Source of the DNA: an uncultured Clostridia bacterium
GTDB taxonomy: Bacteria; Bacillota; Clostridia; Christensenellales; UBA3700
DNA length: 64,000 bases
Direction of reading: 5' to 3'
Assembly (NCBI GenBank): GCA_944380395.1
Contig: CALWHM010000003.1
Span: 1-64,000 of the forward strand
Part shown: one piece after another, positions 44,442 through 52,822 of the stretch
Layout: every line of letters starts with the position of its first letter
Numbering within the stretch: the first letter of the stretch is position 1
Notes under the pieces: model-generated
Seen by the model: the letters and a program-made list of their open reading frames with translations, nothing else
What the model was told of the DNA's origin: nothing
Database searches by the model: none
Made by a program: the position numbers and the translations under genes

Positions 44442-45002
44442 TCACAGCAATATCACAGCCACCGCGAACAGCGGAGCCATTGCGGAAAAGACGAACGTGA
44501 AATTCTCCTTTCCCACCTTGCGCGCAAGCACCAAAAGCGCCGCCGTCATGGCAAGCAGCTTTACCACAAGCGCGATGAATGCGGAAGCCACATAAAGTTG
44601 AGAAGCGTAAAACACGCTGAGCAGTGAAAACAGCGTGTTTACGGCATTTGCCGCAATAAAACACGAACCGACCACCGTATAGAGATAGTTGGGGTCGGGC
44701 TGGATTTGTCCCATATAGGTGAAGTTGCGCCCCAGCGAATTGCTGCCCGCCCTCAAAAGCAGTTCGAACAGTCCGTAGCGTATCGCGGTGAGCACTATCC
44801 CCGCCACTATGCACAGCGCCATCATTCCGCCGCTGCCGCCCAAATTGCCGAACATACCGTACAGCGCGGAATCGTATATCTGCATTATGGTTCCCACGCC
44901 GCTGCCGGCATAAGTGAGCACCAAAAGCACGCGCAGCACCCATATTACGGGCGTGCTCTTCACCTTTCTGATTTGCGGAGGATATCCGTTATTGTTATAC
45001 AT
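44442..45002 (-). CDS. Four-helix membrane protein of unknown function
   Basis: 186 aa, with hydrophobic segments near residues 18-42, 60-82, 110-135 and 140-180. A short Asn/Pro/Tyr-rich N-terminus precedes them. No enzymatic motif. It overlaps holA by 8 bp and precedes the M28-like lipoprotein by 9 nt; as the lipoprotein also has a membrane helix and a cytoplasmic tail, the two may work together. Not recognised. Confidence 0.75.
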   Translation of the reverse strand: MYNNNGYPPQIRKVKSTPVIWVLRVLLVLTYAGSGVGTIMQIYDSALYGMFGNLGGSGGMMALCIVAGIVLTAIRYGLFELLLRAGSNSLGRNFTYMGQIQPDPNYLYTVVGSCFIAANAVNTLFSLLSVFYASQLYVASAFIALVVKLLAMTAALLVLARKVGKENFTFVFSAMAPLFAVAVILL

Positions 45003-45960
45003 TTATCTTTACTCCCATAATACGGCAGATAGCCAAATTCAACGCTTCGTCCACGTTCAATCTGCCGCTTTTGAAGTGATATTCCAAATCGTTCAATCCG
45101 TCGGAAAGCGTCTTTAACGTCACCGCCGAATACTTTTTTGCGAGCGGACGCATTTTCTTTACGGCGAAAGGTCTTATCCCCAGCGCCTTTGCCGCCTCCT
45201 CGTCGCTCAATGCGGATATGCGCAGAAACAGCAATCCCCTGTACGTGGAAGCGAGCGAACGCAATACGACCGCACTCGGCACTCCCGCCGCGGAAAGACG
45301 GGTGAGATATTTTGCCGCCGCCTCCTTATTCCCCGAAGACAGCGCGGAGGTGAGTTCGTACGCCTTCGCCCTTTCGTCGGGCGCCACAAGCAGCGTTATT
45401 ATCTCCTTGGTCACTGTCCCGCCGTCCGGCGCGTGATCGGCTATCTTATCCAGCTCCCTGCTTGCCCTGCCTGCGTCCTGATTGCAGTAATCCAATAGAA
45501 GCGTCATTGCGGGAGGCTGAACGCGCAAGCCTTTTTGCGCGGCATAGTCGTAAAGATAGTCCTTGCTCTCCTGCCCTTCGAGCACGGTGCAGTCTATCAC
45601 CGCCGCATAGTTCTTTACGCAATTGAAAACGCCCTTTTCATCGCACAGCACCAGCGTGTTGTCCGTAACGGGATCTTCGCAATACGCAGCCAGCGCCTTT
45701 TCTTCTTCCTTGGTCAGTTTGGCGCCCCTGTCCGTGACCACGGTTATTTTTCCCTCTCCCGTCAAGGAAGGCAGGGATACGGAAAGCAGTATTTCGGACA
45801 CAGAAGGATCGCTCAGCGCATCCACCCTCAAATCCCTGTCCTCCGCGGGCACGGCGGCGGTGAGCATTTTACAGGCATAGGAAGTCCAATACCCGTCGCC
45901 GCCCGAAAGCAGACATACGGGTGCCGGTACTTTTCCTTTTTTCAAATCGCTTGCCCTCAT
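44995..45960 (-). CDS. holA: DNA polymerase III delta subunit (clamp loader)
   Basis: 321 aa. HolA opens the beta clamp. Family pattern: N-terminal APVCLLSGGDGYWTSYACKML, EGQESKDYLYDYAAQKGLRVQPPAMTLLLDYCNQDAGRASRELDKIA, and C-terminal GIRPFAVKKMRPLAKKYSAVTLKTLSDGLNDLEYHFKSGRL. Length is typical. There is no Shine-Dalgarno; TACAAT lies 9 nt before the ATG, so the leader is about 3 nt. It heads an operon with two membrane proteins. Confidence 0.93.
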   Translation of the reverse strand: MRASDLKKGKVPAPVCLLSGGDGYWTSYACKMLTAAVPAEDRDLRVDALSDPSVSEILLSVSLPSLTGEGKITVVTDRGAKLTKEEEKALAAYCEDPVTDNTLVLCDEKGVFNCVKNYAAVIDCTVLEGQESKDYLYDYAAQKGLRVQPPAMTLLLDYCNQDAGRASRELDKIADHAPDGGTVTKEIITLLVAPDERAKAYELTSALSSGNKEAAAKYLTRLSAAGVPSAVVLRSLASTYRGLLFLRISALSDEEAAKALGIRPFAVKKMRPLAKKYSAVTLKTLSDGLNDLEYHFKSGRLNVDEALNLAICRIMGVKINV

Positions 45961-45969
45961 TACTTATCT

Positions 45970-45975
45970 ATTGTA
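45970..45975 (-). promoter_or_regulatory. Extended -10 promoter of holA, near-leaderless
   Basis: TGT-TACAAT on the minus strand with a weak -35 (TGGCTA, 17 bp upstream). Expected +1 near 45963, three bases before the ATG. Confidence 0.5.
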
Positions 45976-46044
45976 ACACACTTTTAGCCGCTTAGCCATA
46001 CCGATTTGCCTTTGCGCGCGATTTTTTACTTTTATTTTGCAAAA

Positions 46045-46419
46045 TTACCCCTGTTTTTCCCAATATTCGTCCTTGGACATAGCTATCATCGCGGAAAAAT
46101 ACTTTGAACAGTTGAAAACGAGCACAAAAACTACGGCTTCCGCCGCGCCCGCGCCGATAAGCAGTCCTCCCGCCAAATTGTGACCCAGCACAAAACAAAT
46201 AACGGAGGCGTCTATCAGCGCCAAACATAGCAATATCGGTACGGCTGCCGCTCGGCACACCTTTTTCCAATACTTGACCGCCCTGTGGTCGGACGGCTTG
46301 GGATGAAAGCCCGCTATCATACCTCCGCCCGCCCCGAAGAGCAGTATGACGCATATAACGGCGGGAATAGCAAAAACGGTTTGAGTGACGGCAACGGTTA
46401 TCGTCTGCCAAGCCTGCAT
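46045..46419 (-). CDS. Small membrane protein, DUF3784-like
   Basis: 124 aa, three hydrophobic helices (about 10-37, 58-80, 82-105). The loop AGFHPKPSDHRAVKYWKKVCRAA after helix 1 resembles the AGxN...KxDxxxLCR loop of DUF3784 proteins. AGGGGGAAG precedes the ATG. No function is known. Confidence 0.65.
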   Translation of the reverse strand: MQAWQTITVAVTQTVFAIPAVICVILLFGAGGGMIAGFHPKPSDHRAVKYWKKVCRAAAVPILLCLALIDASVICFVLGHNLAGGLLIGAGAAEAVVFVLVFNCSKYFSAMIAMSKDEYWEKQG

Positions 46420-46475
46420 ATTCTTCCCCCTTTATACGTAAACAAATACGTAAGCCGCCCTGACAACGGCTTTTT

Positions 46476-46504
46476 CAAAAGAAAGGGGACGGTTCCCCGT
46501 CCCC
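46476..46504 (-). terminator. Terminator of the gldA-dhaKL operon
   Basis: GGGGACG-GGGAAC-CGTCCCC then TTTCTTTTG on the minus strand. Confidence 0.65.
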
Positions 46505-46514
46505 CAAGTGTTGC

Positions 46515-48353
46515 TTACTTTATCTTTTTGCCGATAAACTTCGCAAGTTCGGTGAAGATAACGCCCAGACCGTAAGCGCCCGCGTCGGGATAGCCGATGG
46601 ATTTTTCACCCACGGTGCCCGCTCTGCCCAGCTTGGCTACCACCGTCTTGGTGGCGTCCGCTCCGGCAACCGCCGCCTTTGCGCCCTTTTCAAGTCCTTC
46701 CTTCATCTTGTCGCCCGCTTTTGCCGCCGCTTCAAGTGCGTCCGCGCAGGGTTTGAGCGCATCCACAAGCGTTTTGTCGCCTACCACGGCTCCCTTGCCG
46801 AAGCTGCGCTTGCCCGTTTCGTACACGCCCGTGTTGGCTGCCTGCATTATTTCCGCGAGTGCGGCGAGATCCACTTCTTCCTTATCGCCCGCGGCTTTGC
46901 CCGCATACTTGAAGGCGCTGCCCCATATGGGACCGGAAGCTCCGCCGCAGTATTCCTTTATTATCTCCGAACAGCTGAGCAAAAATTCGCCTATGTTGCC
47001 CTTTTTGCGGCTCTTCCAATCAGCTTTAAGCTGTTTGAAGCCCTTGGCTATGCTCATACCGAAGTCACCGTCGCCCATCTTGTCCGCGTCACAGAAGGGA
47101 ACTTCGTTTTCAATGATGACGTCCGCCATCTTGTCCACTATCTCCACCATTGCGGCGGTGTTCAGCTTTTCGCCGTAAACGGGCTTGCCTTTCACTTCAT
47201 AAACGGCGTTCTCCTGTTTGGCAGCCGCCTTAGCAGCGGCTTTTTTCGCCTCGTGATGTTCGGGCAGACTTGTCACGCCCATAGCTTTTGCCAGCGCGCG
47301 CACCGCTTCCACCGCCGCCTGAGCCTCCTCGTCGCCCGCGCCCCAAGTGAGAGCGGGAGCGTTTACGGGATAGTCGAGCAGCGCCTTCAACTCATCGTCC
47401 AATTTGAGGAAGGTGACGGAAGCGCCCGCCATATCCAGCGAAGTCATATAGTTGCCCACAAGCGTTTTATAGGTGACAAGACCCATTTCGTCCGTGAGTT
47501 TGCGCACGGAGTTGTTCAGAATGTACAGTTCGCTGAGCGGAGAAGCGCCGAAACCGTTGACTATCACGGCTATTTCATCGCCCTTCTTCAGGTGAATGAC
47601 GGCGTTGTCCACCAAAAGATCCACCATCTTCTTGGCAATCTCGTCCGCGCTGACATAGTCGTCCGTGCTCTTGCCCGGCTCGCCGTGAATGCCCACGCCG
47701 AACTCTATCTTGTCCTCGGCAAGGTCGAATATGGGCGTGCCTTTGGCGGGAGGGGTGCAGGAAGAGAGCGCAAAGCCTATGCTTGCAAGGTTATCGATGG
47801 CTTTCTGCGCCACGCGTTTGACCTCTTTCAGATCCTTGCCCTGCTGAGCCGCCGCGCCCGCTATTTTATGTACGAACACGGTGCCCGCAACGCCGCGCCT
47901 GCCCACGACATAATCGTCGTTGGTGTAGGAACTGCCCTGCACAGCCACGTCGTCGTTGACAAAGACTCGCTCGATATTTATGCCTTCATCCTCCGTGGCG
48001 TCCGCGCCCGCTCCGTTAAAGTTCATACAGTCGCCCGAATAATTCTTGATTATCATCAGCGTGCCCTTGTTTGAAGCGGTGAGCTTTAAGGCGTTGTATA
48101 TCTGCACCTGTGAAGGAGAAGCGAACACGTCGCCGCACACGGCTGCGTCCAGCATACCCGTGCCCACAAAGCCCGCGTGCGCGGGCTCGTGTCCCGAACC
48201 TCCGCCCGATATGAGCGTGACCTTGTCGGGATCTATCTCCTTTTTCTTTACTATCTTGTATTTTTCCACAAATTCCAGCTCCGGATGCGCCAAGGCGATG
48301 CCTCTGCACATATCCGCCACGTAGGATTCGGGGGTGTTCATTATTTTTTTCAT
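46515..48353 (-). CDS. ATP-dependent dihydroxyacetone kinase (DhaK-DhaL fusion)
   Basis: 612 aa, phosphorylating dihydroxyacetone to DHAP for glycolysis. The DhaK half (to about 340) has SGGGSGHEPAHAGFVG and the substrate-binding His in GIHGEPG (H223). An Ala/Lys-rich linker (AKKAAAKAAAKQ, about 375-395) leads to the DhaL half with the nucleotide site CDADKMGDGDFGMSIAKG and GGASGPIWGSAF. Fusion of both halves indicates ATP as donor rather than the PTS (no DhaM is seen). It starts 2 nt after gldA. Confidence 0.93.
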   Translation of the reverse strand: MKKIMNTPESYVADMCRGIALAHPELEFVEKYKIVKKKEIDPDKVTLISGGGSGHEPAHAGFVGTGMLDAAVCGDVFASPSQVQIYNALKLTASNKGTLMIIKNYSGDCMNFNGAGADATEDEGINIERVFVNDDVAVQGSSYTNDDYVVGRRGVAGTVFVHKIAGAAAQQGKDLKEVKRVAQKAIDNLASIGFALSSCTPPAKGTPIFDLAEDKIEFGVGIHGEPGKSTDDYVSADEIAKKMVDLLVDNAVIHLKKGDEIAVIVNGFGASPLSELYILNNSVRKLTDEMGLVTYKTLVGNYMTSLDMAGASVTFLKLDDELKALLDYPVNAPALTWGAGDEEAQAAVEAVRALAKAMGVTSLPEHHEAKKAAAKAAAKQENAVYEVKGKPVYGEKLNTAAMVEIVDKMADVIIENEVPFCDADKMGDGDFGMSIAKGFKQLKADWKSRKKGNIGEFLLSCSEIIKEYCGGASGPIWGSAFKYAGKAAGDKEEVDLAALAEIMQAANTGVYETGKRSFGKGAVVGDKTLVDALKPCADALEAAAKAGDKMKEGLEKGAKAAVAGADATKTVVAKLGRAGTVGEKSIGYPDAGAYGLGVIFTELAKFIGKKIK

Positions 48354-48354
48354 A

Positions 48355-49515
48355 TTATTCTCCGTACTTGGCTTCTCTGCCTATCTTGTCTGCGGCGATG
48401 ATGGCTGCCGCAACCATATCGGGATTTACGGGGAAAGGCATTGCGTGAATGGATTCTTCCGGTATGCAGGATTTCTCCGCAACTGCCTGCAGCTCTTCCT
48501 TGGTGATGGAATCCACGCCTATGTCTTTCAGGCAAACGGGCAGACCCACGTCAAGGCAGAAGTCTATGACTTCATACAGCTCTTCTTCCGGAGCGTTCTC
48601 CAAGACCAGCTGACAGATGGTGCCGAAAGCGACTTTTTCACCGTGATAATAGTGGTGAGTGCCGGGCAGTACGGTAAGTCCGTCGTGAATGGCGTGCGCC
48701 GCCGCCAAGCCGCCGCTTTCAAAGCCGAGACCGGAGAGCAGAATGTTGGTTTCGATGATGTTTTCCAAAGCGGGAGTTACCACCTTGCACTCGCAAGCCG
48801 CCTTTGCCTTCATACCGTCGGCAAGCAAGGTCTTATAGCACAGCGTGGCAAGAGCCATTGCCGCCATTGTGCCCTTTGTCGTGGGGCAGGGACCGGGCTT
48901 CATACCGTCGGGTTTGGAAGAGTTGCGCGCGCCGCAGGGCAGACCCGCGTTCACGTTGCTGAAAGAAGCGCTTGTAGCCCTGGCTTCAAAGTAAGTGGAC
49001 AGCGCGTCACCCATACCGGAAACAAGGAACCTGACGGGCGCGTTTGCTATGACGGTGGTGTCTATCATTACCACGCTGGGGCTGCGCTTGAAGTAGAAGT
49101 AGTCGTCGAAAGCGCCGTCCTCGGTATAGACGACCGCTGAGTGCGACGTGGGTGCATCCGTTGCCGCGATGGTGGGCACGATGATGAGCGGAGTCACGCC
49201 TTCAGCCACGCACTTGGAGGTATCGATGGCTTTGCCGCCGCCCAGACCTATAATGCACTTGCACTTGTTTTCCTTGCCTACCTGGCGCAGACGCTCTATC
49301 TCCTTACGGGAGCACTCGCCTGTGAACGGGCTTTCGATAAGCTCCACGCCGAACTTCTTGCAGGTGGCGTCCAGCTTGTCCTGTACGCGAGCTATGTCGT
49401 CCTTATGGGCGATGAGCAGCGCGTTCTTGCCGTAGGAGGCTACGAAATAGCCCAGGTTAAGCAACTCGTTTTCGCCCTGAACATATTTGGTAGGGCAAAT
49501 AAATGCTTTTCTCAT
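48355..49515 (-). CDS. gldA: Glycerol dehydrogenase
   Basis: 386 aa, iron/zinc-dependent alcohol dehydrogenase of the GldA group, oxidising glycerol to dihydroxyacetone with NAD+. NAD-binding GLGGGKAIDTSKCVAE, metal ligands in SGMGDALSTYFEA (Asp), AAAHAIHDGLT (His) and HYYHGEKVAFGT (His). It is directly upstream of dhaKL, so the two form the oxidative glycerol route. AAGGAG lies 6 nt before the ATG. Confidence 0.93.
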   Translation of the reverse strand: MRKAFICPTKYVQGENELLNLGYFVASYGKNALLIAHKDDIARVQDKLDATCKKFGVELIESPFTGECSRKEIERLRQVGKENKCKCIIGLGGGKAIDTSKCVAEGVTPLIIVPTIAATDAPTSHSAVVYTEDGAFDDYFYFKRSPSVVMIDTTVIANAPVRFLVSGMGDALSTYFEARATSASFSNVNAGLPCGARNSSKPDGMKPGPCPTTKGTMAAMALATLCYKTLLADGMKAKAACECKVVTPALENIIETNILLSGLGFESGGLAAAHAIHDGLTVLPGTHHYYHGEKVAFGTICQLVLENAPEEELYEVIDFCLDVGLPVCLKDIGVDSITKEELQAVAEKSCIPEESIHAMPFPVNPDMVAAAIIAADKIGREAKYGE

Positions 49516-49559
49516 AATTTTCTCCTTTTATATTGAAATCGGAAAATGTCCGTAATTAC

Positions 49560-49588
49560 ATTATAAAACATATTTCAATTCTTTTCAA
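49560..49588 (-). promoter_or_regulatory. Promoter of the gldA-dhaKL operon
   Basis: TTGAAA (49583-49588), 17-bp spacer, TATAAT (49560-49565). Confidence 0.7.
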
Positions 49589-49728
49589 GACCCAATTTTA
49601 GAAATTTTCGCATTTTTTACCTTTGGAGGCGGCGAATTTTGCGATTTTTCTCTCTATCAAGACGGCAAAACGGCGAAATTTGCGGTTTTTTCATCTGTTT
49701 TCGGCATTTTTATTTTTTTCGCACAAGC

Positions 49729-49757
49729 AAAAAAGAGCCTCTTTCAAAGCTCTTTTT
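49729..49757 (-). terminator. Terminator of the zinc-ribbon membrane protein gene
   Basis: AAAGAGC-TTTGAAAGAG-GCTCTTTTTT on the minus strand. Confidence 0.75.
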
Positions 49758-49777
49758 ACGGTTTTGAGTTACTTGCG

Positions 49778-50278
49778 TTAGTCCTGCGCCTTTATGTGCG
49801 CGCCGCAATAAGGGCACACCGCCATCCCTTCCTTTTCGTCCATCACCACGGGTCCGCCGCAGAACGGGCACTTTTGCGTGCTCTTGCCCCACGCCTGCTT
49901 GCGCGACCTGATAAGTTCCAGCCTGCCGTTTTCGAATTTGTAACCGGAGATATATCCCTTTTGCAGCGCCTCGCTTATATATCCCAGCACGGCTTTCTCC
50001 TTTATGCCCGTACCGGAGGCTATCTCCTCCGCGGTATACAGGTTTTGATTTTCTATGGCGGAGATGACGCGCCCCAGCTTTTTCTTTTCCCCCACCTGCA
50101 CGAGCATTATAGGTCCCACGTAAAAGCCCGCGACTATCAAAACTATGCCTATCACAAGCAGCGCGGTTATGCCTTTGACGGCGCCGAACACGGTCATTAT
50201 TATGCCCGCAGGCAGACCGATAACAAGCGCCAGCCCCACGCCGAAATATGTGTGTATTTTCTTTTTTATCTTTTCCAT
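49778..50278 (-). CDS. Membrane protein with winged-helix-like and zinc-ribbon domains
   Basis: 166 aa. Two membrane helices (about 10-32, 36-58), a helical segment that reads like a winged helix (LGRVISAIENQNLYTAEEIASGTGIKEKAVLGYISEALQKGYI), then a zinc ribbon (CPFCGG...CPYCGAHI, four Cys). Similar proteins are common in Firmicutes and have no assigned role. Own promoter and terminator. Confidence 0.75.
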   Translation of the reverse strand: MEKIKKKIHTYFGVGLALVIGLPAGIIMTVFGAVKGITALLVIGIVLIVAGFYVGPIMLVQVGEKKKLGRVISAIENQNLYTAEEIASGTGIKEKAVLGYISEALQKGYISGYKFENGRLELIRSRKQAWGKSTQKCPFCGGPVVMDEKEGMAVCPYCGAHIKAQD

Positions 50279-50328
50279 ATATCCGTCCCCTATATCCGCC
50301 CGAATAACGCATTCGTTCGTCTGCTTAT

Positions 50329-50357
50329 ATTATATATCCGTTTTATCCTTCTTGCAA
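50329..50357 (-). promoter_or_regulatory. Promoter of the zinc-ribbon membrane protein gene
   Basis: TTGCAA (50352-50357), 17-bp spacer, TATAAT (50329-50334). Confidence 0.65.
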
Positions 50358-50498
50358 CATTTATTTTTTATTTCCGCGATTTTTGAAAAATCCGTTATTT
50401 GTCGGGGCGCGAGTTATCATAGGCTTTTGAATAAGGCGTGAATTTTACGATTTTCGCATTTTTTCGCAAAAAAGCGCCTCATTTTCGCGCGGCGGTGA

Positions 50499-50504
50499 TA
50501 TAAT
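50499..50504 (+). promoter_or_regulatory. Extended -10 promoter of the Nudix gene
   Basis: TGA-TATAAT with no good -35. GGAAGGAG and the ATG follow. Confidence 0.55.
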
Positions 50505-50525
50505 GATAAGGAAGGAGAAACGGAT

Positions 50526-50966
50526 ATGAGAGGATTGAATTTAGTTGCGCTGTTCAACAAAAAAGGCGATCGCGTGCTTATGTGCACAAGGCGGCGCGAC
50601 CCTTATATGGGACTTATCAATTTCCCCGGCGGGAAGATAGAGGCGGGAGAGGACGGTTTGAGCGCCGCCTACCGCGAATTGGAAGAGGAAACTTCCGTGA
50701 CTTTCGAGGACGTGAACCTGATACATATTCTGACGTTTACTTATCCGCTGGACGAGTGCTACGTGGAAGTGTATGCGGGCAAACTTAGAGAAGACATAGA
50801 TGTGCACGGCGATGAAAACGAGTTGTTTTGGTCGCGCCTGGATCACAACTTTTTCGATATGAACAAGTATGCGGGTGAAGGAAATATCGGGCACATAATG
50901 GAGCATATTCGCCTGGCGCGCAGGCGTTTGGAAAAAGAGGACGAACGGCTGACAAACCAAAAATAA
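50526..50966 (+). CDS. Nudix hydrolase (MutT-like)
   Basis: 146 aa. The Nudix box is GGKIEAGEDGLSAAYRELEEETSV, with the metal-binding REUxEE intact and Ser in place of the final Gly. The N-terminal strand LNLVALFNKKGDRVLMCTRR and FPGG are typical of MutT-like nucleotide-pool enzymes that remove 8-oxo-dGTP or related nucleoside diphosphate derivatives. The substrate is not determined. GGAAGGAG precedes the ATG. Confidence 0.9.
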   Translation: MRGLNLVALFNKKGDRVLMCTRRRDPYMGLINFPGGKIEAGEDGLSAAYRELEEETSVTFEDVNLIHILTFTYPLDECYVEVYAGKLREDIDVHGDENELFWSRLDHNFFDMNKYAGEGNIGHIMEHIRLARRRLEKEDERLTNQK

Positions 50967-50990
50967 GCCGTTTGATTTCGGCGCCGATGT

Positions 50991-51018
50991 AACTCCGCAT
51001 AAAAAAGCGGAGTTTTTT
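50991..51018 (+). terminator. Terminator of the Nudix gene
   Basis: AACTCCGC-ATAAAAAA-GCGGAGTT then TTTT. Confidence 0.8.
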
Positions 51019-51052
51019 CACCCCTGCCGCCGTATTTTGACTTATCAGGTAA

Positions 51053-51081
51053 AAAAATTCCGCCCCTGCAGGCGGTTTTTG
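51053..51081 (+). terminator. Second hairpin with T-run downstream of the Nudix gene
   Basis: CCGCC-CCTGCA-GGCGG then TTTTTG. It may back up the previous terminator; no gene on the plus strand ends here. Confidence 0.45.
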
Positions 51082-51179
51082 TTTTTTGGATTTTTCCGCC
51101 CCTGCCCCGCGTTTTTGCTAAGACAAAGGCTTGCTTTGTATGCGGGCGCCGCGTTAAACGCGCTGTACGCCTTGGCTTT

Positions 51180-51536
51180 TTATTGCGGACGAACTTTATC
51201 CAGCGTTATCAAGTCCGCGCCGCTTCCCGCCACGTTTTTTGCTATCTTCTGCCCCTGCTCCACGGGCGCGGTCAAAACCATACCGCGCGCGGCTTTTGCG
51301 ATGGGCAGAATATACTTTTTGTTCACCGGTCTGTCCACGCGCACCGCGACAGCGCCGCGGTCGCCGCCTTTTACGCGCACGGATACGGAGAACGTGCGGA
51401 CGGGGTCGGTCATTTCGGATATGGCGTACTCCTTGCCACGCGGACAGGTATTGCCCGTGACCGTATATTCCCCGTTCTTTTCCTCTATGTTCATAACGCA
51501 GCCCATAGGACAGCGGATACAGGTAAGTTCTTTCAT
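51180..51536 (-). CDS. DUF1667 protein (small Cys-rich partner of the glycerol-3-phosphate oxidation cluster)
   Basis: 118 aa. N-terminal CIRCPMGC and NTCPRG supply four Cys that could bind a metal or iron-sulfur centre; KYILPIAKAARG is also family-typical. DUF1667 genes are regularly the third member of a cluster with a GlpA/GlpO-like FAD enzyme and a FAD/NAD-binding enzyme, as here. It overlaps the upstream gene by ATGA. It may be the functional counterpart of the GlpC subunit, which is inference. Confidence 0.85.
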   Translation of the reverse strand: MKELTCIRCPMGCVMNIEEKNGEYTVTGNTCPRGKEYAISEMTDPVRTFSVSVRVKGGDRGAVAVRVDRPVNKKYILPIAKAARGMVLTAPVEQGQKIAKNVAGSGADLITLDKVRPQ

Positions 51537-52822
51537 CTTTTCTCCTTTAACTTTACTTCCACGCGCTCGGCTTTGCGCAATTTTTCCGCTTTTTCTTTGG
51601 ACAATGTGAGATACTCCATCTCCCCGGGGGCAACCACGCGGCGGAACGCCGAATACACTTCTTCCCCGTCCGCATAAGCGGCGATATACACGTTTTTAGC
51701 CACATTCCCCACGCGAAGTTTTAATGAAAGGGCGCCCTCAAAGTCCTTCAAAAGCAGCTGCGGCACGGTGTAACGCACGCCGCCCGAACAATTTACGCGC
51801 ACTGTTTTACCCCTTTTCTTCTCCCCGCTCAGATATTGCGCGGCAAAGACTGCGCACTCCTCCGCCTCCTTGCAGGCGTAGTCCGCCAAATCGTGCACGT
51901 GAAGCATATTGCCCACGCAGAACAGTCCGTCCACGGAAGTCATCATCCGCTCGTCTGCCACGGCGCCGCCCGTCACTTTGTCAAGCTCGGCGCCCGCAGA
52001 GCGCAGCAATTCCGTTTCGGGAATAAGACCCACGCTGAGCAAGAGCGTGTCGCATTCGAAATCGCGCTCCGTGCCGGGTACGGGAGAGAGCTTTTCGTCC
52101 ACTCGGCTGACGGTTATCCCGCACAATCTGCCGTACTTTTCCCGTATGTCCGTGACGGTGTGGGAGAGCATAAGCGGCACGGCGTAATCGTCCAGGCATT
52201 GCGCGATGTTGCGCTTTAATCCGGAAGAGTAAGGCATTATCTCCGCAACGCCCAGCACTTCTCCGCCCTGCAAAACGGCGCGGCGCGCCATGATAAGCCC
52301 TATATCACCCGAACCCAAAATAAAGAATTTTTTGCCGGGCATAACTCCGTTTATATTGATGAGTTTTTGCGCCGTGCCCGCCGTGTACACGCCGGAACAG
52401 CGCGCGCCGGGAATGCCTATCGCGCCGCGCGGGCGTTCCCTGCACCCGCACGCCAGCACCACGGCGTCTGCCTTTATCGTGAATATGCCTTCCCTGCTCA
52501 CGCATTCCACTTCAAGCGAAGGCGTTATGTTCAATACGGTGGTGTTCGTAAGATAATCTATGCCGTCCGCCATCTTCTCCAGGCGGGAAGCGTATTCGGG
52601 ACCCGTAAGCTCTTCCCCGAACATATGCAGTCCGAATCCGCTGTGAACGCATTGATTGAGTATGCCACCCAAACGCGCGTCACGCTCCAAAACGAGTATG
52701 TCTTTCACTCCCGACTCGCGCGCCTTAGCCGCAGCGGCAAGTCCGGCGGGACCGCCGCCCACTATGACCAGCCTTCCGCCGTCAGACGGAGAAGAGAATG
52801 CCTTTATTATATCAGTCCTCAT
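51533..52822 (-). CDS. FAD/NAD-dependent oxidoreductase (GlpB-position subunit)
   Basis: 429 aa. FAD-binding LVIVGGGPAGLAAAAKARESG, second Rossmann motif FFILGSGDIGLIMARR, and CGCRERPRGAIGIPG as in NAD(FAD)-dependent dehydrogenases. It should pass electrons between the dehydrogenase encoded upstream and NAD or another carrier. ATG 52822 lies inside the end of the upstream gene (11-bp overlap); a TTG three bases before is less likely. No membrane segment. Confidence 0.85.
   Translation of the reverse strand: MRTDIIKAFSSPSDGGRLVIVGGGPAGLAAAAKARESGVKDILVLERDARLGGILNQCVHSGFGLHMFGEELTGPEYASRLEKMADGIDYLTNTTVLNITPSLEVECVSREGIFTIKADAVVLACGCRERPRGAIGIPGARCSGVYTAGTAQKLININGVMPGKKFFILGSGDIGLIMARRAVLQGGEVLGVAEIMPYSSGLKRNIAQCLDDYAVPLMLSHTVTDIREKYGRLCGITVSRVDEKLSPVPGTERDFECDTLLLSVGLIPETELLRSAGAELDKVTGGAVADERMMTSVDGLFCVGNMLHVHDLADYACKEAEECAVFAAQYLSGEKKRGKTVRVNCSGGVRYTVPQLLLKDFEGALSLKLRVGNVAKNVYIAAYADGEEVYSAFRRVVAPGEMEYLTLSKEKAEKLRKAERVEVKLKEKR

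Noticed and set aside
45992..46411. Overlapping Arg/Gly-rich frame in the DUF3784-like gene
   Set aside because: The frame at 46045-46419 has a ribosome site and clear membrane helices; the other has neither.
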